This document shows positions 1 to 4,844 of a stretch of DNA of 5,270 nucleotides, in pieces. Both the position numbers and the translations under genes were made by a program. A model generated the notes under the pieces. That model saw only the letters and a program-made list of their open reading frames with translations, did not search any database and was not told the DNA's origin. Source of the DNA: an uncultured Colwellia sp. (GTDB lineage: Bacteria > Pseudomonadota > Gammaproteobacteria > Enterobacterales > Alteromonadaceae); NCBI GenBank assembly GCA_913020705.1, contig CAJWBY010000235.1, forward strand, positions 1 to 5,270, read 5' to 3'. The first letter of the stretch is position 1, and the number at the start of each line of letters is the position of its first letter.

Positions 1-321
1 TTTTATGGGTTAATTGCGTTATTAACCTTTATTGTTATTGAATTAACTCAGGTGTTTAATTTTCTGTTTAGCATTACAGGTTGGCAGTCAATTACTGCGT
101 TATTTAGTCTTGATACCTTAATTGCAATGATCATTGACTCAATTAAAAACATGGTACAAGCGGCCCTTTGGTTTAGTTACTGGCCCGATAAATTCAATAC
201 GGATAATTACATTGTGTGGATTGTAGTTGCTTATATAGCTTATCGTTTTTCTGAAAAGTATGCGATGCGTTATACTGTTTATCAACGTAAACTTGCTATA
301 GAAGAGGCTGTAGAAGAATAA
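1..321 (+). CDS. C-terminal part of an unrecognised integral membrane protein (5' end outside window)
   Basis: The reading frame is open from base 1 to the TAA at 319-321, giving 106 residues with no stop. The gene therefore starts upstream of the window, and the GTG at 52 is probably just an internal valine. I do not recognise the family. Three hydrophobic stretches are visible: residues 1-16 of the fragment (FYGLIALLTF...), about 38-58 (TLIAMIIDSI...ALWFSYW), and about 70-83 (YIVWIVVAYIAYRF). A charged tail rich in K/R and then E follows (QRKLAIEEAVEE), which suggests a cytoplasmic C-terminus. It ends 52 bp before the convergent peptidase-like gene on the other strand. No strong terminator lies between them, only an 8-bp ATGAATAA/TTATTCAT inverted repeat with a long spacer. 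Coding status is quite secure; function is unknown. Confidence 0.75.
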   Translation, partial: FYGLIALLTFIVIELTQVFNFLFSITGWQSITALFSLDTLIAMIIDSIKNMVQAALWFSYWPDKFNTDNYIVWIVVAYIAYRFSEKYAMRYTVYQRKLAIEEAVEE

Positions 322-373
322 TTTGGCAATGAATAATCTTCTAATAGTTTGAGCATAACGTTCATGTGCTATT

Positions 374-1327
374 TTATTCATACTTCCCTTTAAAAATAGC
401 GCGCCTTATATGGCTATTTTCAGCTTTATTTTTTAATTTTACTCGTCCTGCTTGTTGCTCTATTCCTAACATATGTAAATCATCCATATATTTAGGTAAT
501 ATGTAACTTTTTGAAAATTCTGTAAATAATGAAGTGAAGATATTATTGTTAGTTAATTTGTCGAGTTGCTTGGTAATTTCTCCTGCAGATAAATAGCGAT
601 CAAAGCAACATTTGTGTAATTCATGTAATGCTTTATCAAGTGAATAACCGTTATCGAGTTTTCTTAGAGCAATGTCAGCTTTAAGCCAATATAAAGCTCC
701 ACTCCAATAAACGCGCATATAACTATGATTTTGATTAATATTATCACTCAAATAACTTAACTTTTGATGATTGTAGTTTGTGTCTTTTCTGCCACGTTCA
801 AATCCTTCATAGAGCTTTTGCCACATTTTACTTTCACTAAACATACCTGCACGCGCTTGAATTATATTTTGATAATAACTGGCGAGACCTTCAGAAAACC
901 AGCGGGAATCACCGGCATCATAAGGTATGAGTAAGTGGCTAAATTCATGATATATCGTCCAATCAGCTTTTAATTCATTAAGGGTGCTTTTGGGATTCAC
1001 AACAAGTGTCACCTCGGGAATAGTATTTCGGCTAACTTCTCCCCATGGAACTACACCAGAGTCTCGTTTACTGAGCTTTATTTGGGTTATGAAATGGTCA
1101 ACAGGTAGTTCACCATAAACCAAGGTTAATGCGTCACTACTATGGTTAATCCATTGGCGAAAGATTTCTTTTTTATCTGAAGAAATATTTGATTGAAAGC
1201 GCACTTCTATATTTTGGTTAGAATGAGTATTGTCCCCATTACTTTTTGCAGAGACAAGGCTAGTAAAAAGTATCAATAATAAAGTAATACTCAATACTGG
1301 ATAGTTTATGGCGTATTTATAAAACAT
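374..1327 (-). CDS. Exported zinc metallopeptidase-like protein (gluzincin, M61-like motifs)
   Basis: This gene codes for 317 residues from the ATG at 1327. An in-frame GTG at 1333 would add two (MI), and neither start has a clear Shine-Dalgarno. Numbering below uses the longer form. Residues 1-29 look like a Sec signal peptide: YKYAIN, a hydrophobic core (LSITLLLILFTSLV), then VSA before KSNGD. The protein is thus probably periplasmic. The core holds HEFSH at 129-133, the HExxH zinc motif with E130 as catalytic base, followed by WFSEGLASYYQ at 145-155. There E148 is the expected third zinc ligand of gluzincins. The WFSEG..SYY stretch and the later YWSGALYWLKADIALRK (209-225) with GYSLDKAL resemble the M61 glycyl-aminopeptidase family. 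The protein is much shorter than typical M61 enzymes and shows no PDZ domain. The substrate is unknown. It is probably monocistronic, 225 bp downstream of the YkgJ-like gene on the same strand. The peptidase fold is inferred from motifs. Confidence 0.85.
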   Translation of the reverse strand: MFYKYAINYPVLSITLLLILFTSLVSAKSNGDNTHSNQNIEVRFQSNISSDKKEIFRQWINHSSDALTLVYGELPVDHFITQIKLSKRDSGVVPWGEVSRNTIPEVTLVVNPKSTLNELKADWTIYHEFSHLLIPYDAGDSRWFSEGLASYYQNIIQARAGMFSESKMWQKLYEGFERGRKDTNYNHQKLSYLSDNINQNHSYMRVYWSGALYWLKADIALRKLDNGYSLDKALHELHKCCFDRYLSAGEITKQLDKLTNNNIFTSLFTEFSKSYILPKYMDDLHMLGIEQQAGRVKLKNKAENSHIRRAIFKGKYE

Positions 1328-1419
1328 AATCACATACCAAATAGATTTTCATAAGCATCATTTATTGTAGGTTCAACATCTCAAAAATGACCTTGTATTG
1401 TAATTGTTTCTTTGAAAGA

Positions 1420-1437
1420 CAATGTAACAAGACATTG
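1420..1437. repeat. Short inverted repeat upstream of the peptidase-like gene
   Basis: CAATGT and ACATTG are perfect 6-bp inverted arms with a 6-base spacer (AACAAG). The site lies about 90 bp upstream of the peptidase-like start and about 120 bp past the end of the YkgJ-like gene on the same strand. It could be an operator or a small hairpin. There is no T-tract on either side, so it does not look like a terminator. In AT-rich DNA such a site can also arise by chance. Confidence 0.25.
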
Positions 1438-1558
1438 CCAAAGCAAATAAATCACATTGGCATTACGTTATAAGTGGGTTGAATTGATTAATTATTGAAG
1501 CTAATAAAATTATAGGGTAGGTGGCTATTATTTAATAGAGGGTATTAATTACCAATTA

Positions 1559-1945
1559 CTAACGGCTGTCACTCATTAAATCATCGAGAATAAATTGTGC
1601 TTTTTTGGGATGAGTCAAATCTACCACTTCAATCATTTCACATTCGTCCCTAACCATTTCAGCAATATTGCTAGGGTATTGGCGACAATCTTCGGGACGG
1701 TCTAGATATATAGCACAAGTGTATTTTACTTGTTCTGAAGGTGACTGGTTTGGCATTTTTTCTAAAAATGGGCATTGTGTTAATTGTTCGCCTGTTTCAG
1801 GGCTAAACCAAATTTTATCCTTGATAACATATTGATGAATATGAGGTCTGAAAATTTCCCACATTTCAATATCTTCATCAGAAGCTTCAATGCCGCCATC
1901 GCCGTATTTGATACAACATTTTCCACATTGATTACAATCTTTCAA
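1559..1945 (-). CDS. YkgJ-family cysteine-cluster protein (putative metal or Fe-S binding), TTG start
   Basis: This 128-residue cytoplasmic protein has the cysteine pattern of the YkgJ/UPF0153 family. CNQCGKCC at 4-11 is the N-terminal CxxCxxCC. It is followed by CPFL at 58-61, CAIYLDRPEDCRQYP at 77-91 (family pattern C.IY..RP..CR.YP), and a further cysteine at 102. Eight cysteines suggest a zinc or iron-sulfur site; the biochemical role of the family is not established. The frame has a TAA eight codons above residue 1 and no ATG between, so TTG at 1945 is the most likely start. GGGA at 1954-1957 (minus strand) sits 8 nt before it. The first CxxC begins at residue 4, so a later start would destroy the motif. 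A 5-codon ATG mini-ORF (1942-1959) ends across the TTG. The gene is divergent from the peroxiredoxin and appears to have its own promoter. Confidence 0.88.
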   Translation of the reverse strand: MKDCNQCGKCCIKYGDGGIEASDEDIEMWEIFRPHIHQYVIKDKIWFSPETGEQLTQCPFLEKMPNQSPSEQVKYTCAIYLDRPEDCRQYPSNIAEMVRDECEMIEVVDLTHPKKAQFILDDLMSDSR

Positions 1946-1946
1946 A

Positions 1947-1956
1947 GGAATATTCC
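1947..1956. promoter_or_regulatory. Perfect 10-bp palindrome over the ribosome binding region of the YkgJ-like gene
   Basis: GGAATATTCC is a perfect palindrome placed 1 to 10 bases before the TTG start codon, covering the only Shine-Dalgarno-like bases. With no loop it cannot fold well on itself within one RNA, so a dimeric DNA-binding protein is the more natural reading if it is functional. A chance palindrome of this size is possible. Confidence 0.3.
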
Positions 1957-1974
1957 CATTGCTTGTTTAAAAAA

Positions 1975-1983
1975 ATTGTATCA
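1975..1983 (-). promoter_or_regulatory. Probable extended -10 promoter of the YkgJ-like gene
   Basis: On the minus strand the sequence reads TGATACAAT, an extended -10 element (TGn + TACAAT, one mismatch from TATAAT). It lies 29 bases upstream of the TTG start, which would put the transcription start roughly 20 nt before it. The -35 position 17 bp further up reads TAATAA and is a poor match, which is usual for extended -10 promoters. Assigned by eye. Confidence 0.4.
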
Positions 1984-2080
1984 TGTTAGCCTGTTAATTA
2001 TTACGTGATTTATTAAGCCGTTCATTTTTCAGTTAGGTTTTATAAATCAACTCCATTTTATCCTATCTCTTGTGTTGATT

Positions 2081-2225
2081 GGTATTCAACAGTATGCTCA
2101 GCGACGATTCAAGCTAGAATTGAAATACGTAACGATAATATCGGTTCATTTATTAGAACATTAATGAATAAATGTACTCAAGTCATTATGGTACCCACTG
2201 AACTATTTGTGGTATTCAAACGTAT
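2081..2225 (+). repeat. Pair of imperfect direct repeats GGTATTCAAnnGTAT
   Basis: GGTATTCAACAGTAT at 2081-2095 recurs as GGTATTCAAACGTAT at 2211-2225, with 13 of 15 bases identical and starts 130 bp apart. Each copy sits in a small dyad: GTTGA...TCAAC around the first, TTTG...CAAA around the second, both with a 7-base spacer. They lie upstream of the peroxiredoxin and could be paired regulator sites. Chance similarity is not excluded. Confidence 0.3.
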
Positions 2226-2334
2226 CTAATTTACAAATGGCTAAATAATCTTTTATAAAAGGATTCGATGAGCTATGCATGATAAATTTAAAAGTAATTA
2301 TTAAATAATAAACCCGAAATACACTCATCTTTAT

Positions 2335-2338
2335 AAGG
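2335..2338 (+). promoter_or_regulatory. Ribosome binding site of the peroxiredoxin gene
   Basis: AAGG lies 8 bases before the ATG at 2347. It supports that start, which also places a complete signal peptide at the N-terminus. Confidence 0.7.
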
Positions 2339-2346
2339 TAACCCTG

Positions 2347-2883
2347 ATGAAAACAACGTCCAAAGTAGTTTGTACATTATTCGCCATATTTACTAGTTTT
2401 AGCCTGTTAGCTACGGATTTGAAAGTTGGAGATCAAGCGCCAGACTTCAAATTGCAGGCCACTAATGGTGATTATTACCAATTGAGTGATTATAAAGGTA
2501 AACAAGCAGTCGTATTAGCATGGTATCCAATGGCAAATACACGTGGATGTACTATCGAATGTAAATCTTTAGTTGAAAAGGGACATTTGATTAGAAAATA
2601 CAACGCTAGTTATTTTATGGCCAGTGTTGACCCATTAGATAAAAATAGAGCTTTTGCAAAGAAAACGGGTGCAGACTTTCCTATGTTAAGTGATCCAACC
2701 AAGAAAACAGCTGAAGCGTATGATGTTTTAAATATTATGGGCATGGCGAGTAGGGTGACGTTTTATGTATCGAAAGAAGGCAAAATAGTAAAAATAGATG
2801 AAGATATCACACCAAAAACTGCTGCTGAAGATATCGCGATGAATTTGAAAGTACTTAAAGTAAAGCCAGCTTTATACAAATAA
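2347..2883 (+). CDS. Exported peroxiredoxin, Bcp/PrxQ-like (AhpC/TSA-Redoxin family)
   Basis: This 178-residue thiol peroxidase would reduce hydrogen peroxide or organic hydroperoxides using a thioredoxin-like electron donor. Residues 1-22 form a likely Sec signal peptide (K-rich start, LFAIFTSFSLLA core, possible cut before TDLKVGD), so it probably acts in the periplasm. There is no lipobox. The mature part opens with the family start VGDQAPDF (27-34). YPMANTRGCTIEC at 60-72 holds the peroxidatic cysteine C68 with T65 as the expected active-site threonine, and R136 (ASRVTFY) is the likely activating arginine. C72 may be the resolving cysteine. The spacing C68-C72 is four residues, whereas E. 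coli Bcp has C45 and C50, and arginine stands before GCT where many relatives have proline. The gene has a good RBS, its own upstream region, and ends at a hairpin terminator shared with folD. Confidence 0.9.
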   Translation: MKTTSKVVCTLFAIFTSFSLLATDLKVGDQAPDFKLQATNGDYYQLSDYKGKQAVVLAWYPMANTRGCTIECKSLVEKGHLIRKYNASYFMASVDPLDKNRAFAKKTGADFPMLSDPTKKTAEAYDVLNIMGMASRVTFYVSKEGKIVKIDEDITPKTAAEDIAMNLKVLKVKPALYK

Positions 2884-2893
2884 AATTTATAGT

Positions 2894-2948
2894 ATAAAAA
2901 AGCTCACTTAATTAGTTTATATAACTAATAAGTGAGCTTGTTTGTTTT
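2894..2948. terminator. Bidirectional rho-independent terminator between the peroxiredoxin and folD
   Basis: AAGCTCACTT at 2900-2909 pairs perfectly with AAGTGAGCTT at 2930-2939. After one bulged A, ATTAGTT (2911-2917) pairs with AACTAAT (2923-2929) around a 5-base loop, giving a 17-bp stem. On the plus strand it is followed by a T-rich run (TTTGTTTTCT). On the minus strand the stem runs into TTTTTATAC. It therefore fits termination of both convergent genes, the peroxiredoxin ending at 2883 and folD ending at 2949. Confidence 0.9.
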
Positions 2949-3800
2949 CTAATGAAATTCTTCACAAGCAATTAAAGTATTTTCAATTAAGCTCGCAACC
3001 GTCATTGGACCAACACCTCCAGGTACAGGTGTAATATGGGCCGCTTTGGTTTTCGCTATATCAAAACCAATATCACCAACCAGCTTTCCATTATCTAAAC
3101 GATTAATGCCTACATCGATCACTATAGCGCCTTCTTTAATCCATTCACCAGGAATGAACTCAGGTTTTCCTACTGCACATACCAGTAAGTCAGCATTGCG
3201 TACTTTGTCTTCAAGATTTTTAGTAAATCGATGCGTTGTTGTTACGGTGCAACCTGCTAGTAATAACTCTAACGTCATAGGACGGCCAACAATGTTTGAA
3301 GCACCAACAATAACAGCCTCTAATCCATGAGGTTCAACGCCAGTAGACTCAATAAGCTTAATAATACCTTTTGGTGTACATGGTCTTAAACCAGGCTGAC
3401 GAAGTGCTAACTTCCCTACATTGAAGGGATGGAAGCCATCAACATCTTTTAATGGGTTGATATGTTCAATAATCAAATTCGCATCTAAACCTTTTGGTAA
3501 AGGTAGCTGTACGAGAATTCCGTCGATATTGTCGTCATTATTTAATTCATCAATTAAAGTAAATAATTCTGCTTGTGTCGCCGTCGGTGCAAGATCATAA
3601 GAACGCGATAAGAAGCCAACCTCCTCACAAGCTCTACGTTTACTTCCTACATAAACTTGCGAAGCAGGATCCGAACCTACTAATATAACGGCCAGCCCTG
3701 GAGGTCTTAAGCCCTTTTTAATGCGTAGTGCTACTTTTTCTTTTACTGAGAGCCTAAGCTGCTGAGCAATATTTTTACCGTCGATTAGAGTTGCTGTCAT
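2949..3800 (-). CDS. folD: Bifunctional methylenetetrahydrofolate dehydrogenase / methenyltetrahydrofolate cyclohydrolase
   Basis: FolD oxidises 5,10-methylene-THF to methenyl-THF with NADP+ and hydrolyses it to 10-formyl-THF in the cytoplasm, supplying purine and formyl-Met synthesis. The 283 residues match the usual length of the family. [14 protein letters not shown] at 41-54 includes Y50 and the catalytic K54. VQLPLPKG (97-104) includes Q98, and KDVDGFHP (118-125) includes D121. PCTPKGI (140-146), the nucleotide-binding [11 protein letters not shown] (165-175) and the C-terminal [10 protein letters not shown] (258-267) complete the signature. TVTTTHRFT replaces the common TVTxCHxxT, a mild variation. 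The ATG at 3800 is supported by the conserved N-terminus. Its Shine-Dalgarno is weak (GAAAC about 6 bases upstream). The gene stands alone, converges on the peroxiredoxin and is divergent from the tRNA. Confidence 0.98.
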   Translation of the reverse strand: MTATLIDGKNIAQQLRLSVKEKVALRIKKGLRPPGLAVILVGSDPASQVYVGSKRRACEEVGFLSRSYDLAPTATQAELFTLIDELNNDDNIDGILVQLPLPKGLDANLIIEHINPLKDVDGFHPFNVGKLALRQPGLRPCTPKGIIKLIESTGVEPHGLEAVIVGASNIVGRPMTLELLLAGCTVTTTHRFTKNLEDKVRNADLLVCAVGKPEFIPGEWIKEGAIVIDVGINRLDNGKLVGDIGFDIAKTKAAHITPVPGGVGPMTVASLIENTLIACEEFH

Positions 3801-4039
3801 GATAGTTTCGATTAAATTAGTTAAATGATGAAAAACGACGCCATTTTCGCATAAAAAGAAGGGCGGTTATAGTAAGTGTTCCTATAAATGTACTTTTATT
3901 AGGTAATTAATGGCCAAATTAAGAGATTAAAAATTATAAGTATAATTTAGCCATTGTTAACTTAATAGATTCAGATAAAATTTATTAAAAGTAGCAAGGC
4001 TGTTATATTTATAGGCAATATGTGATGATTATCCAGCGT

Positions 4040-4073
4040 CTTGCTTTAAAAGTGAGCAAGCAGTGATTTTTTT
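4040..4073 (+). terminator. Terminator-like hairpin with T7 run upstream of the tRNA promoter
   Basis: CTTGCT at 4040-4045 pairs with AGCAAG at 4055-4060 across a 9-base loop. Seven T residues follow at 4067-4073 after a 6-base gap. The stem is short and the T-run is set back, so this is a weak terminator candidate. No plus-strand gene precedes it within the intergenic region, which leaves its purpose unclear. It may only insulate the tRNA promoter or mark a short transcript. Confidence 0.3.
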
Positions 4074-4084
4074 ACAAAAAAGGT

Positions 4085-4113
4085 TTGACGGGGCTCAGGC
4101 AACTAGGTAATAT
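4085..4113 (+). promoter_or_regulatory. Sigma-70 stable-RNA promoter of tRNA-Pro
   Basis: TTGACG at 4085-4090 (five of six consensus bases) and TAATAT at 4108-4113 (four of six) are separated by exactly 17 bp. The bases just after the -10 (CCGCACCCG) form a GC-rich discriminator, the hallmark of ppGpp/DksA-controlled rRNA and tRNA promoters. Transcription should begin near 4120, about 45 bases before the mature tRNA. An A6 run just upstream (4076-4081) may help as part of an UP element. Confidence 0.85.
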
Positions 4114-4165
4114 CCGCACCCGTTGAAAGACACATATTTAAAGTGTTTTTTAATGCAGTATATGT

Positions 4166-4242
4166 CGGTGATTAGCGCAGCTTGGTAGCGCACTTGGTTT
4201 GGGTCCAAGGGGTCGCAAGTTCGAATCTTGCATCACCGACCA
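4166..4242 (+). tRNA. tRNA-Pro (anticodon TGG)
   Basis: This is a 77-base tRNA with CCA encoded. The acceptor stem CGGTGAT (4166-4172) pairs with ATCACCG (4232-4238), then A73 and CCA (4240-4242). The first pair is C1-G72, typical of bacterial tRNA-Pro. The D-arm is GCGCAGCTTGGTAGCGC. The anticodon stem CTTGG/CCAAG encloses the loop TTTGGGT, with anticodon TGG at 4200-4202. The T-arm is GCAAG TTCGAAT CTTGC. It closely resembles the E. coli tRNA-Pro(UGG). A T-rich tract (TTTTTCTTTC) follows, but no strong terminator hairpin. Confidence 0.97.
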
Positions 4243-4423
4243 CTTTTTCTTTCTAATAACTTTTGTTATGTTAAAGAATAAGTGTAGGTTTTGATGTAAA
4301 TTTTTTTAGTGTGTAATCGGACCATTAAAAAAAATCAGACCAGATCTGCTAGTTTACTAACATTCTAAGTTATAAATACAATCATACTGATATTAAAAAG
4401 TTAGTGCCACACCTGCCTTGAAT

Positions 4424-4428
4424 AAGGA
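4424..4428 (+). promoter_or_regulatory. Ribosome binding site of the 57-aa ORF
   Basis: AAGGA lies 9 bases before the ATG at 4438. It is among the best Shine-Dalgarno matches in the window and is the main evidence that the short ORF is translated. Confidence 0.55.
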
Positions 4429-4437
4429 CCTAATTAA

Positions 4438-4611
4438 ATGCAAAAAGAACAAAAACCTGTAAACGCAGCCGCAGTTAACGCGATGAAGCTCGAAGATAAA
4501 CACCTGTCGGATAGAGAGAATAATGAAGGTTTAGGTGTATCTTTTGCTAAAACTGGCACTGAAACACCTTGTTATCAATATTTAGGCCTTATTACTAATA
4601 AATTCTACTAA
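4438..4611 (+). CDS. Small hypothetical protein, 57 aa
   Basis: The ATG at 4438 opens a 57-codon frame ending with TAA at 4609-4611, with a good Shine-Dalgarno (AAGGA, 9-base spacing). I do not recognise the product. It has no signal peptide and no membrane segment. Residues 1-30 are hydrophilic and charged (MQKEQKPVNAAAV, then KLEDKHLSDRENNEG). The C-terminal part turns to glycine, threonine and aromatic residues around a single cysteine, C45 (GTETPCYQY), and ends LGLITNKFY. This leader-plus-tail look is vaguely like a peptide precursor, but no modifying or exporting enzyme is encoded in the window, so that is only a thought. It lies 195 bp after tRNA-Pro on the same strand and could be read from the tRNA promoter or its own. 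Codon use is in keeping with neighbours. A chance ORF is the main alternative. Confidence 0.5.
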   Translation: MQKEQKPVNAAAVNAMKLEDKHLSDRENNEGLGVSFAKTGTETPCYQYLGLITNKFY

Positions 4612-4640
4612 AATTTAAATTATCAGGTTTCCTTCTATAT

Positions 4641-4658
4641 CTCTGGCTGAAGCTAGAG
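4641..4658. other. Stem-loop after the 57-aa ORF
   Basis: CTCTGGC (4641-4647) pairs with GCTAGAG (4652-4658), seven pairs including one G-T wobble, around a TGAA tetraloop. It begins 29 bases after the ORF's stop codon, so it could act as a 3' processing or pausing hairpin. There is no U-run behind it, so it is not a classical intrinsic terminator. Confidence 0.35.
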
Positions 4659-4661
4659 TGA

Positions 4662-4689
4662 AATTTAAACAATTTAAAACAATTTAAAG
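4662..4689 (+). repeat. Threefold tandem AATTTAAA(A)C repeat
   Basis: AATTTAAAC, AATTTAAAAC and AATTTAAAG follow each other at 9- to 10-base spacing. A further ATTTAAAT lies at 4613-4620. Each core ATTTAAA(T) is self-complementary or nearly so. Spacing near one helical turn would place repeated sites on one DNA face. It may be simple AT-rich drift. Confidence 0.4.
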
Positions 4690-4713
4690 TCATTCGTAAT
4701 AATGGTCGTTGTC

Positions 4714-4809
4714 TTGCTAGTGAACAAAAAATCTAAAAAATATAAAAAATCATTTGATACAATTAATTCGCGCAATCCTAACCCGTAGTTTCACGATTGT
4801 CACTAGCAA
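4714..4809. repeat. Long-spaced inverted repeat TTGCTAGTGA / TCACTAGCAA with phased A-tracts
   Basis: TTGCTAGTGA at 4714-4723 is perfectly complementary to TCACTAGCAA at 4800-4809. Allowing one extra base, the match extends inward to ACAA (4724-4727) and TTG (4797-4799). Outside the arms, GTC and GAC also match with a small offset. The enclosed segment of about 70 bases holds A6 tracts at 4726-4731, 4735-4740 and 4744-4749, spaced 9 bases apart, which predicts intrinsically bent DNA. The repeat lies just downstream of the VanZ-like gene's stop, so read-through RNA could fold it. It could also be the ends of a tiny element, but no flanking target duplication is seen. Confidence 0.5.
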
Positions 4810-4844
4810 ATAAGACATTAACTTGCGTTTTTGACAATTATCTT

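Larger units (their letters stand above)
1946..2346. other. 401-bp divergent intergenic region
   Basis: No convincing gene is seen on either strand between the YkgJ-like start and the peroxiredoxin start. The region holds the YkgJ-like promoter at its left end. It also holds two similar 15-base direct repeats (2081-2095 and 2211-2225), an AT-only-leaning inverted repeat CATTTATT/AATAAATG (2147-2154 and 2167-2174, 12-base loop), and AT-rich leader DNA before the peroxiredoxin. No clear -35/-10 pair stands out for the peroxiredoxin; TAAATAAT near 2302-2309 is one weak -10 candidate. Confidence 0.5.
3801..4165. other. 365-bp intergenic region between folD and tRNA-Pro
   Basis: No protein gene is supported here. 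The left part should hold the folD promoter on the minus strand. Candidate -10 elements there are TATAAC (complement of 3868-3873) and a TATAAT farther upstream (complement of 3938-3943), and neither has a good -35 partner, so the promoter is not assigned. The right part holds a terminator-like hairpin (4040-4073), the tRNA promoter (4085-4113) and a leader of roughly 45 bases before the tRNA. Confidence 0.5.

Noticed and set aside
139..381. 80-codon minus-strand frame opposite the left-edge membrane gene
   Set aside because: It lies antisense to a convincing hydrophobic coding frame, overlaps the end of the peptidase-like gene, and its product has no recognisable features.
1525..1553. Small inverted repeats CTATT/AATAG and GGTA/TACC just past the YkgJ-like stop codon
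   Set aside because: Stems of four to five mostly AT pairs are expected by chance, and no T-run follows on the minus strand, so I do not call a terminator.
1784..2008. 74-codon plus-strand frame opposite the YkgJ-like gene
   Set aside because: The cysteine motifs clearly place the real gene on the minus strand, so this frame is a by-product of it.
2268..2304. Short ORFs (MSYA and MHDKFKSNY) after an AAGGA sequence upstream of the peroxiredoxin
   Set aside because: They are only 4 and 9 codons and show no leader-like codon runs; the AAGGA match is expected by chance in A-rich DNA.
3046..3330. 94-codon plus-strand frame inside folD
   Set aside because: It is antisense to a full-length, highly conserved folD and has no features of its own.
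4025..4066. 13-codon ORF (MIIQRLALKVSKQ) before the tRNA promoter
   Set aside because: There is no Shine-Dalgarno and it overlaps the terminator-like hairpin; too short to support.
4215..4242. tRNA-Pro 3' end as an integration site of a genomic island
   Set aside because: No second copy of the tRNA 3' end and no integrase gene is present to the right within the window.
4256..4269. ATAAC-TTTT-GTTAT hairpin after the tRNA as its terminator
   Set aside because: It is only five AT-rich pairs with no T-run behind it; the T-rich stretch at 4243-4253 precedes it.
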